A stretch of DNA of 64,000 bases from Marisa cornuarietis. Lineage: Eukaryota; Mollusca; Gastropoda; Architaenioglossa; Ampullariidae. Below are positions 21,166-33,200 of this stretch, one piece after another. The stretch spans positions 248,001 to 312,000 of the forward strand of contig SMMW01000040.1 in assembly GCA_004794655.1 (NCBI GenBank), given 5' to 3'. The translations under genes were made by a program, and so were the position numbers. The notes under the pieces are model-generated. The model worked only from the letters and a program-made list of their open reading frames with translations, had not been told where the DNA came from and did no database searches. Each line of letters starts with the position of its first letter. Positions within the stretch are counted from its first letter, which is position 1.

Positions 21166-24100
21166 CTTGCATACCTGTCGTAATGGAACTGTAATACGGA
21201 GTTAATACTGCAACATTATTGTAAATAAACAATAAATTTAAAATCAAATATAAACATTATATAATTCATTTACACAAACAACACTATCTTCTATCTTTAA
21301 AAGATTATCTGAGAGTTTCACGCTGCGGATTAACGGAAGTTTACTAGCGACGGCCCTCCCCATCACGTTATGTTGATGTGATTGATAATTGTGGGTTTCA
21401 TTTTTTTTAAAACCCATTTTGAAGTAATGCTATATAATAATGCCGAGTTGCATTATAGCGTCCATTTTGTATTTACTAAATTAAGTTGAAAGGAGCAGTC
21501 AGAAGAAATCTGCATATAATACAGGTAATTCTTTATTTTTTCACTATCGACGATAATTTAGTTAACACCACTTAGTAGTACGCTAGCAGCAGTGTTAGTA
21601 TTGTTGCATGGTGCTCATACAGTTATAGCCACGGACGTAAACGAATGTCCGTGGTTATAGTTAATATAGTTTATAGTTCGAGGTTGCAGGGAGTTAAGTA
21701 TAAAGCTAGATATTTGACTGAAATATCATTAAGGACAGAGAAGTGGCCATGAGAGGGTTATAAATGAATACTTTTATGTGTACACTTTGATCACTAGTCA
21801 AATTGACAGCCACCAAACACTGATGTGAAAGAAACGACTTGACCACTGAAGATTTTAAGAAAATGTGATAAAGCGAACAATGGAAATACTCATTTTTCAC
21901 CACCCTCGCCCGATTTTATCGGAATAAAGGTTTGAGGAGAGGGGGCGGAGAATTATTAAAATTTAAAACCCAAACCTCAGATCGCTTATCCGTATCTGCA
22001 TCTGCCTGTTCTCCTTTACAATTTTCTGCTCAGCAAATTTGGTGTTATATACTAGTTTAGTAGGGTAGTAAGCCTGAAGCATACCTATATTTCAAAATTA
22101 TTTAACAAAGGTACCCTCTAACCAAGGGGTAGCCTTGGAAGGTTACTGCACAAATTATCTTTGGATTGATTTCTCCCATAAACTCTTGCAGCTGTGATTT
22201 TATTGTCAGCTTTGCATCTGTCATTCTTATTTATTTTTTTAACATGATGATCAATATTATAAAATAATGTAACACTTGTTCAGAGAAATGTGACATGGGA
22301 TAAATACTGCTGGTGGTTGTGTCCCTTCTTTATAGGGAACCCTATGAAATGACAACGATGTCAGTCATGTGGAAACATGTCTCTCCCCTTCCTAACCGTA
22401 GAAGGGAAGACACTAACTTTTCTTTTGTGCATTTTATCTGACACTCTTTCATGTCTACTCAGCTACCCTCAGTTCATGGGATAATCTAAGAACTTCCCAT
22501 TAATATTCACACATTAACACATACACAAAGAACACTATAAACCACATAAGTAATACTATAAGTAATGATACACTCATATGCCTAAATATTGCATCTTAGA
22601 GCTGTAAAGGTCTGCACAGGACCAAATCAAAGGGTAGTATGGGACATGCTGTTGTTTCTAGTAAAGGAGATATAAGCAGTGCAGTGCTGCCACCCGCATC
22701 TCTTACCCATAGGGTACCTTTTGAACTGATATTTTTCCTGCTTACATTTTAAAAAAAATTTGGAACCCCCACTAACATACTGTAACAAGTAAAATAAACA
22801 TAAAAGTAATATACTCTGGGGAAAAATGCAGAGACCAAACAGTATATCCCTAATAGACCAGAGTAGTACTGTGAACATTGGTCAAGGTCAGACAAATGGT
22901 GTGGATTTGTATAAATCACACACATACATACACTGCCACACACACACACAGATAGCACCGACATTGAGTTTTTGTCTTTTTTTCGTAAGAACTGTGAACT
23001 CTTGGTGGTGAAACAGTCAACTGGGTCAAGCTAGAAAAGGACTGAGTCAGCTGGACCCCAATACTGTCATAAACAAATTTGTCCTGCAACAATTTATATT
23101 GTTATACTCATTTCAAACTTCTGAGCCAAGGAGTAGGACCCATTTTTTTGAACTTCTAAGATTGGGTGTAGTCATCAATGCTTCAAACACTGCGTTGAGG
23201 ATTTTGGATTGCCAGAATCATGTTTTTTTAGATCGTATCAGCGATTATCATTAAAAAGGTATTCCAAATACTTTTGGACAGTAACAGTCATCTTTGTTTA
23301 GACATTATGTTGTTCTCATGCAGAATAAATCTTGGTGATCTGAATTCATTCATTATTTTTGGCACACAAGGACTCTTTAAATATAGCTACATAACATTTT
23401 ATAGCACTAGATAACCCATCACTTTGCTATATTTGTTGAGCCAATTTAAGGTGCAATGTCATAATCAATAAAATGTGTTTGTTTATATCTTATACTTTTG
23501 CAGTAGTATCAGCTTTTGCAATATTTTTAGATACTTATAATTATTACTTACTACATACCTGCCTGCCTGCTTAGATTGGTTTCAATGTCCATTAATTTCA
23601 GTTCATTCCACCTCCCTAGTCATTCAACCGTCTGTCTTTTCAACGTATTTCTTTAACAATTACTTTGAGTATTATAATCCTTTAGAAGCAGTTTGAAGCA
23701 ATACAATCTGGGATATTCATCTGCAGAATTAAATCAGAAAATCTTCAAAGGCTGGAATAGTGACAATAAAAAACTTACCACACCTTGAAGTATTTGCATC
23801 CATGAAAATGCATAGCTCAAGTCAAATATCAAAATGACCACCACATTTCAGTTAATCTCTTAATCTTACTGAAACAGGAAGAAGTTTTGGGGACACATGT
23901 TAATTATATTGTTAGCATTGTGCTTTACTCCAGATTCCATATTAACACTGGGGTAAGTTCATCTAAGCTATTTAAGTTTTTATTTTATTTTTCTGTGTGG
24001 TAATCAGAAACATTTGACCTTGCATGCTACTAATGCAGTTCATAACCCAGTTTTCTTAAACTTCCTTGAGTGATTTTTACATTAAGTTCTCAGTGCAGTG

Positions 24101-24921
24101 ACCTGTGTCATTAACAAGTTAATATACAACTGACTTGGTGCATGTGAGGGAGTGAAATATGCTCAACATATGTATTGAAAGGATTGATATTGATCAGCAT
24201 CATTTGTCATTTTTCACTTTCATTATCAGCTGTAGCTTAACTATGAACTTTAAAGAGTTGTACATATGTGTACTTTACATACAAAGATAGTCAAAGTTAT
24301 AAAATAATACAACATATCTTGCTGAAACAGTGTTTTGATATATTAAAGAAAAATCTAAAACGACCTAAAAATGGGTTTCATGCTAACATCAATGTACATA
24401 GCAGCCCAATTTTCTGTGACTTGGTAACTTACTTCTGTTCTTTCTTGGTGATCATTTATACTATTATTAATAGCAGTCATTTTAATAACCGTAACTAGCA
24501 TTCTAGCAAACTTATCATTTCAAACAACTTGTACCAACAAAATATTAGCATATTTAGGCTATATAGCTAGATTCAGTAAACTAAGAGCGACATGAAGCCT
24601 TAAACTCAATCTTGTTTGTAGGTAATGTCTGTTTAAGTAGGCATATTTTATTATGCAGCCTCAGCTCATTATTTCTGTAGACCAAAATGTCAGAATAAAA
24701 TTCTAAACAACTAAAACTAAGCATTTTAAGAAAATGGGTAATATGAGCTGGCTTTTTTCCCAGCTCCAACTCTTCAACTATTGCTGAGTAAAAAAAGCTG
24801 GAGAAAAAGAAATCTTGATTTCAAAATACTTCCATTGTCTAGTCGTGCATATTACTGTAGACAGTTTAGTGTCCCATTACTGTACTCTTGTGTTCATATT
24901 CTATTATCACCATCTATGCGG

Positions 24922-25254
24922 CAGAGCCGGCGCTAAGGGGGGAGGGGCGACCGCCCAAGACCCCGCGCTAACAACTGCACCGTCGGGATAAGACAGTCCG
25001 TAATTTGCTTGAAATTCTAAAAAATCATGTCCTTTTCTTTTTCAGCCGAGTAAATTCGTTTGCGCGTTACTGTGTGAGCCAGTTTTGCTGCCCATTTATG
25101 AGAAAGCTGTCAAACCTGTCGTCCTAATTCTTTGTATTGAAGACAGCCAGCACTTTTTATTTCCCTGCTACGTATGTTGTGCCATCTTCTAAAGGTCCAA
25201 AGGATTATATTTGCACAAGGCCCCGCAGCCCGCATCCCCTTAGCGCCGGCTCTG
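24922..25254. mobile_element. hAT-type MITE with GC-rich ends
   Basis: A 333 bp element with perfect terminal inverted repeats of at least 19 bp: CAGAGCCGGCGCTAAGGGG at the left and its complement at the right. It is flanked by a direct repeat TATGCGG at 24915-24921 and 25255-25261. Seven bases match; hAT elements normally duplicate eight, so one base may have changed. No coding capacity is seen. Confidence 0.85.
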
Positions 25255-25750
25255 TATGCGGACGACATACAACTTGCTCTAGTGATGACGTACAGTAAAT
25301 TGCATACGCACAGTTTTATGGCATCCGTTAAGTCGTTTACAGTGCATCCCGTAGTTGCGAAAATCTCTTAATAGAAATGCCTGGGTCCCGTCTCTCTCCT
25401 CGTTCATATCAAAGCGGTAACCATAGACTGGTCATTGCAACTGGGTCTGTTTCATTGTGCACCCAGATCAGGGACATTTGCCACACCTGTAATGTGACGG
25501 TTTCGAAGCTGGATCTGTGGGAGGGGGGGTGCCACGGATCGGTAACTTCCCTTTTTTTCCCCTCCTCCTTCCCAACTTAAGCACTACGCCACTACGGGCT
25601 TTTGATGAGTTTCAATCGACAGGCGTTGCAAGAAATGCTGCTGTGTTGCTGTGAGTCGTCCTTTAACTCTGTTGCTAATGATGACATGTTGCACGTAACG
25701 TGTAACGAGCACCGGGCCTTTACCATGCCTGCTCTCGAGAACTGATTTTT

Positions 25751-25856
25751 ATGACCATCGACATTTCGGAGCGTGGATTGCAAACGATGGGCGGAAGGCT
25801 ACAGAAACGAAGATACCGATGGACTGAATTGGCGACTCTTGACGTCGGAGCCGCTG
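25751..25856 (+). other. Candidate alternative first exon of MTMR9
   Basis: ATG at 25751 opens 35 codons that reach a GTGAGC donor after 25856 in phase 1. The MTMR9 exon carrying the canonical start has an acceptor at 27052-27053 in phase 1 and stays open through to that start, so the join would be in frame. A second option is ATG 26451 to a GTAACT donor after 26496, also phase 1. Either could equally be untranslated leader. There is no homology support. Confidence 0.25.
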
Positions 25857-27211
25857 GTGAGCGGAATGGCCGGTTGTACATTACTTTGCCAGACAGAACA
25901 GTACTCAAGTCGACGCAATCTGAGCAAACTTCGTCTGCTTTCGCAAAAGTCAACATAAAATATCCAGACTACCAACTGACCAGTCCGGGCGAAATTTGGC
26001 GAGGATGGAAACATATTTACGTTTGTACAACACGCGACGTCACGCTGGGGTGCGGAAGGTAATTATCCCTACATGGTCATCCACGGTACGCATTTCTGCG
26101 TGCAGCTTTTGGACCTCGTAAATGTTAAGTTACGCGCGCGCGCGCGCGCACACACACACACACACATACAACAATGGCCGATCCTATTGGACTTTTGCAA
26201 TCCTGAGTCTAGCAGGCTAGAGCTGGCACGGTCAACAGTTTTGCGTCCATATGCCTAGGTTCCAGGCAGCCCCGCGCCGACGATAACAGTAACTGCGTTT
26301 AGCTGATCTCCCTTCGGCATCGGGCGCTGCTTGAATTCGCTTCAGCGCAGAGCAGTGTTCAACACGACTTCCCACAATTAATACTAGGGCAGCCACTTGT
26401 TTAGTCGTGAGCATCGGCGCGGGTGTCAGTTCACGCTTTATTGCTCAGCCATGTGTTTCAAATACGGAATCATTTGGTTGTTTCAAAGAAGAAAAGGTAA
26501 CTTTGCTAATGATTTTAGCCGCCAATAATGTATGAGGATAGGATGGGGTCGTCTTCAGACCTGCAACAAATATTTATATTCTCTTATAAGGTAAAATGCT
26601 TTTAAAGTAGGAGCGGCAGTGCCTTCTCCCACACCGCCACTTCAGAAAGAAATTTTTAAAAGATGGAGTTTAAAAAAAAAATCAGGACTCTTACATGATT
26701 TCTGAAAACAGGTTAAAGGGCTTGCATGTCTTCACTTGTTTACGTTGGTTATTCATACTGCCACAGCAGATCATGTTATCTTTAGTCTTCAACTGGAGAT
26801 AATAAATTTATCTTGGTGGGGGGTTTTGTGTATTGTTCTGAAAATCTATGCAATATAAAAAGTTTATTATCCCAGCTGTAACAGTTTTACAAGTGTTTTA
26901 AACATGCTGTTAAAGTTTCTTTCATAGAGAGATGTACTTAAAGTGTTTGTCAGTCCAAATGGTGAACACCAAGGTGGTGGTGCACAACATGATGTATTCT
27001 TATGAAAAGAATCACTTTGTTTTGGAGATTTTTAGGTATTATTTCCTTTACAGACGAGGGACTTCTGGATATTCCAAGCTCACCAGCCTATGCCAGTTAT
27101 AAGAGCTGTGACAGTGGGCTCATCTATCTTTCTACTATACGTGAAAGTACCGATTCCAAGAGAGAGGACCATACTGCAGTGGACAAAATATCTGGCTCAG
27201 CAGATAACAAA

Positions 27212-30200
27212 ATGGAGTTTTCTGAGTTCATAAAGACGCCAAAGGTGGATGGTGTGACCTTACGGCGACCCTTTTGCAGCCCACTTGAGGGGACCCTATG
27301 TGTCACAGGGCACCATCTTCTTCTGTCCTCACGGAAAGATGACAATGAGATCTGGGTGAGTTAACATTACATTCTGTGCATACCACTGGCATGTGGATAT
27401 TAATGTGCATATTTTTTCATTATATACTTGCTAATGCAGTTGTGCAGTATTTGTTTGAAAGTTGCTCCTTTTACCACAAAGTATCATTCTGAACAAGCGA
27501 TGGTGGTTCTAGAGACTAGTGTATATGAAATGTAGTCATAATAAATAAAATATCCTCAGATCATGAGCCCAGCACTTCTTATAGTTTAGATATGTGGCAT
27601 ACCAGGTGTTTCTTTATACTCAATGATAGTCATTTCTAAAGCACAGTATTTGGAAGTGAGGACACATCCAGCTGACTTTCATTCTTTTAGGCTTTCTTGT
27701 CATCATACATGACCCAACCATCTGCAACAGGCTTATAAATTTTATTTTGAAGAAAATTACTTTTTATTAGAAAATTGTTACCTTTCGCAACAGCATTGTT
27801 TCCATTTAAGTTGGGCTGTTTGGTTTAGAGAATGAGGTGTTGAAAGGTGATTGCGCAGCTGTCATTTAAACATATTTTTTTTGGTGTATGGGTGGAACCA
27901 GCTTTTGCATAGCCGAGTGGACAGTGTGGAAAAGCGGCTGAATGCAACTGGCAATGTGTTGACCCTCAAGTGCAAAGACTTCATATTGCTGCAGCTGGAT
28001 ATTCCATCTGCTGAGGACTGCATTAATGTTGCCAGCTCCATCGAACAGCTGTCTAACATAGGTATTAGCTTATTTATAGTGCCTTTGTATTCTGCAGGAG
28101 TGGATATGCCACCCTGTCTATTTGAAAATGTATTTTTCTACATGACAATGTCAATAAAATTAAAATCCCAGCACTGCTCCTATTTTTTTTTGAAGACTTG
28201 ATTCCTGCTTTGTATTTGACAGACAAGCTTTGCAGTATAGACTAATTTTCCCTGTTTGTTTTGCCAACCAAATTATGATGAAAAAAAAATCTATTTTAAA
28301 GCTGTGAATACTTAACAAAACTGAATGTTTTCATGCCACTTACTGATACGCAGAGGACACATACCAGTCTGTTATTTCATGATTATTTATATACCCACAT
28401 TTTTGTATGTTTAATGAATTAGAGTCTTAAGACTTATGTTTTTATTTATAAATAGTGTCAGCACTTGCATGTGCATTGTTTAGAAAGTGCTTAACCAAAC
28501 AACTACCCAGCCTGTTAATCTCCCTCACCGTGATATACCCTTGGTTGCTGGCATGGTAACAACCAACCTGTTAATCTCTCTATCGACATATTTGTTACTT
28601 CTTCCTAAATATGAAGTACAAATACCAGCCTAATGTGCTTCACTTCTTTTTGTTTTCATAATTGTGATTTTTTTCTGCAGATGACATAACTCTAAAATTT
28701 CCATTTTTCTTCCGGCCAACATTCGATGTTCTCGAGAATGGATGGGGTGCTTTCCAGCCAGAAATGGAGTTTAATCGGTTTAAAGAAATATCAGAAGACT
28801 GGCGTCTCAGCTATGTTAACAAAGATTTTTCTGTGAGACATACCTCTTTCTTCCCATTAAATAGTTTTTCAAATCTGAACATTCAGATTACATTGTTAAC
28901 TCAAGTAATTGTATTTAATACGTGTTTGTAATTTCCTGTAAATTTCAGGCATGTCTTCATGCATTATATGTTTTACATTTAATAACAAAGTGTACTTATT
29001 TAACACATTTCCTATATTATAGTGGTAGGCATACTGCATTTTACAAAATCACAGCCAAGTAATAGACATAAAAATATAGACACCAATGCATGTAGCATAC
29101 AGAACGACCCCAACATAATAAGAATAAAAATAAAAATGAGAATAAAAAAAATAGTTAAAAAGTTTTAATTTTTCTTCCTCACTTAGATACATGTATGCAT
29201 AAACATACAAAATAATAAATAGAACACCACACAAACTTACAGAACCAGTGACTCATTCTTTAAAAGAAAAGTTAAAGAACATGCAGAGTTGTTTGACCAG
29301 ATGTTGAGTTGAGCATTATTTATCTATTTTTAGCCTTATTTATTACTGTGCACCCTAGCTATTGTTGCCAGTCCTAAGAGGTTTCGATCTAACCATTTTT
29401 GTCAGGTGTGCTCTACTTACCCTCATGCAGTAATTGTACCTAAGAGCATTGATGATGAGACTCTTATTAAGGCAGCGGCCTTTCGCATGGGTGGGCGATT
29501 TCCTGTCTTCAGCTACTTCCACAAGGACAGCAAGGTGAGTGCATGCAGAAGCATAGAGGAACCAAAATAAATGTTATTATATGGGTAAATCTCAACTTGA
29601 GACTTGACTTAAAATTTAAAAAATGGCTGCAAGCATGTATACAATTGTTTTTGTTTTTCTGCACATATTATATGGAGTAAGAAACTTGTGGATACGTAGT
29701 GACTCAGTTTAAGTAGCAGCATTGTTTAGAATTTTGTAGAACAGATGACACGTCAGACAATAACTGTTGATATGATGGCTCTACTGAATTACTATTCGGA
29801 ATGTCAAGTGACACAAAAGTACCCAGTACAAGCACTATCAAGTGTCCTAAACAACCATTACCAAGCTTTTCTACTTTCATCTTTATATATATATGTATTT
29901 AAATCTCATATAAAGCAAAGATAATTTGCATGGAACAACCACAATAATGCTTAAGACAATAAAAACATAATAATTTTCAAGAACCTTGCTGAATAAAGAG
30001 GATCACAAGCAAATAACTTATGATACACTTGGTCATTAAAGCTCAAGATCAATGCAACAGATAACTTGTTTATAGAGACCAGCATGCCACTGATTGCAGC
30101 CATAACCTTGTTTACTTACAGGCAGTGCTTATGCGAAGCAGTCAGCCATTAGCTGGCACCTCAGGACGGCGATGCAAAGAAGATGAAAAACTTGTCAATT

Positions 30201-33200
30201 CCATTTTGGGCAACGGTCGGCGGGGGTACATCTTGGACACGCGTGCTCAGAATGTGGCAAAAGTAGCTCAGAGCAAAGGTACAGACTGAAACGTTAAATT
30301 TTAATTAAAAAATTTTTAAATTTTTTTTAATTTTTAATTTTAAAATTTTAATTTTAAAATGTTAAATTTTAAACTAGATGATGATAAAACGGAAGCCCTC
30401 TTGTGCCATAGAAGAAGACATCAACCTTCACTCGTCAGTCTGCCCAATCACATCAAGGTGGGCGACAGCAACATCACCTTCACGTCATCTGTTAGGAATC
30501 TGGGATTTATTGTCACTGATGACATGACACTCGATAGACATGTAGCAGCTGTCTGTCGGTCTGCCTATTATGAGCTCCATAAGATCAGTGCTATCCGTCA
30601 CTTTCTCTCTACACGCGCTACCAACACTCTTGTCTGTGCGTTTGTTCTTTCTCGACTTGACTACTGCAACTCCTTGCTGGCAGGCTGCCCTGACTACCTC
30701 ATTCAGAGACTCCAGAGAGTACAGAACTCTGCTGCGCGTCTGGTGCTTAGAGCAAGGAAACGGGACCATGTCACTCCTCTCCTTCGTTTTCTACACTGGC
30801 TACCCATCCGTTCTCGCATTCAGTACAAACTGTCTGTGCTGTGTTTTAATTTCTTTGCTGGCTCCTGTCCTGACTATTTCTCTGAACTTCTCATCCCTTA
30901 CTCTCTGTCCAGACAACTACGCTCTTCGTCTGACGACCGTATCCTAACTGTTCCTGTCACCAGAACAACAACATATGGTCACAGGACTTTTGGCTACTGT
31001 GCTGCAAAACAATGGAACTCTCTTCCTTTCCATATCCGCCACCTTCCTACAACTGAATCTTTCAAATCTGCACTGAAAACGCACCTCTTCCTTGAGCATT
31101 TCTCCTAACACAGTCCACACAATGCTCGTCCTTCTTAACCCCGCCCCCCTTCCCTCTTGCTACTTTACCCATCTTTCTCGCAGAATCACTATATTTTTCT
31201 GTTCCTGTTACTTGATGCCTTTTGTTTTCTGTTTCGTCAGTACTGTCGTTTTCTTTCGTCCCTTTGTTCTGTGTCTACTTAGTCCACGTCTCTTCCTCGT
31301 TTTAAGCGCTAAGAGCATGCTCTCTATGAGTGTGAATATGCGCTTTAAAAATCTTCACTATTATTATTATTATTATTAAATGTTGGGTGATTGAGCTTTG
31401 AATTTTTGACCTACCAAGTAAATTTGTTTGTAATAAGCTACTAGAAGAAAATACTTAAATGGCAGTAGAAATATTTAGTGACTACAAAAATGATCTGTCA
31501 ACAGTTTTTGATATAACACACAATAAGTGATATGGCTTGATTTTCTTCAGCTAACATTTTTTAAAATTATTCTGTCAGTCTACAATGCCAGAATATCATT
31601 AAAAAAATGAATGGTATTACGTCTACTTGTAAAAGTTGGTGTTTGTATGCATGCCTTTGTGTGTGTGTGTGTGTTTGTGGCACACAGGAAGGAAAGTAAA
31701 ATAGTTCTTGGTGATAGGTGCAACAGCTTCTTGTTTGTTCTCTGAATATAAGAATATAAATAAAACATGTTTTTGTAATGTCTTTGCAGGAGGAGGATAT
31801 GAATTGGAGTCTAACTACCCTCAGTGGTGGCGCATACACCAACCTATTGAAAGACGTCAGGCTTTCCATGACTCCCTGATAAAGATGATTGAGGGTGTGT
31901 AGACAAAATCAAGTTTTTATGGATGTGTTTTACAGCAAATTGTAGGCCACATTAAAATAATGTTAGGATAATACTTGTAATAATGTCTGGTCATCATCAG
32001 ACAGATTGTGTACCATGCTTTTTCAGGTTATTTGTTGTGCCTTGATCACTGGCGATGACAGTCTTAGTTGGGTTCATACAATTTTGCTGTTTTAACTTGC
32101 AAGTAATCTTGTCAGGTGTGAGTGTAAATTTCAGTGTAGATGTAACATTTAGCATGTTGACAGATTTGTGGTTGATGATCTGAAAGAAAATTTTGGAAAA
32201 GTTTGTATAATCAAGTGGGTATGATGTACTTGTACAGCTAGCAGTGATAGCAATTCAAACATGGACAAGTGGCTTTCCAAGCTGGATTCTAGTGCCTGGT
32301 TGACTCATATCAAGGACATTTTGACCACAGCATGTGTTGTTGCACAGACAATGGACAAACAAGGTGAGCATATTTCTTTTTAATCCTTCCTTCCTGCTGT
32401 AATCTTTGATGGCAGATTTGAGTGGAATTAAAGTTGAATTTGTGACACAAGATGTTGATAACATTTGAAACTGTTACACAGGGACTCACGTCTTGGTTCA
32501 TGGTGCTGATGGAATGGACACAACTTTGCTGGTGACTTCTCTGGCTCAGCTTATTCTGGATAAAGACTGCCGTACTGTCAATGGGTCAGTGGTCCCTGAT
32601 GGGCTGTTGGCTTTGTTGCTTCTCCTGTCACGTGTCATGTGTCATGGTGACTCAAAGTCCTGCCTTATGTTCCTGCAATCTTTTATAATGTGTTAAGATC
32701 ATCCTGCTAGTGCCTTGTTTCTACATTATTTTCTATGCTGCTTCCATCTTTGTCATGCCCTGTGCTGTCTCATGTCTTGTGCTTTGCCTTGAGGTGTCTC
32801 ATGGTTTTTACTGTGTCTGGTGTCCCCATGTCTTGTGCTATTCCTCATGTCTCATGTTATGCCTCGTGGCATTCTGTGCTATGCCTCATGTTTCAGCTTT
32901 GAAGCCCTCATACAGCGTGAGTGGATTCAGGCAGGGCATCCTTTTCGACATCGCTGTGCAAAGTCTGCATATGCCATTAGCAAACAGCGGCATGAGTCAC
33001 CTGTTTTTCTTCTCTTTGTTGACTGCGTGTGGCAGGTGGGTTGTTAAAACATGAAAACTGGTTTTTCTTCTGCCTCTGCTTTCACTTTGTCGACAAACAT
33101 TCAGTCTGTGATAAAGCTTTTCAGCTGGACGATAACATTAAAAGATTACATGAGGGAAATGGAGAAACACCTCCTTAGATTTTTCTAAGTACTGATGCCC

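Larger units (their letters stand above)
21166..27053. other. Divergent spacer between ZC2HC1A and MTMR9
   Basis: The stretch holds the promoters of both flanking genes. From 21166 to 24900 I see only AT-rich sequence with a CA run at about 22918-22951. A hAT MITE lies at 24922-25254. From about 25600 to 26450 base composition becomes richer in GC and CpG, with a TGACGTC (CRE-like) element at about 25839-25845, and this is the likely MTMR9 promoter and first-exon area. A CG/CA microsatellite lies at about 26137-26167. Confidence 0.6.

Noticed and set aside
30570..30947. Second long plus-strand frame overlapping the LINE
   Set aside because: It is a shadow frame of the LINE C-terminal protein, which has the conserved motifs in the other frame.
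32710..33054. 114-codon plus-strand frame rich in Cys and hydrophobics
   Set aside because: Most of it is the intron 8 minisatellite; the remainder overlaps the true MTMR9 exon at 32897-33035.
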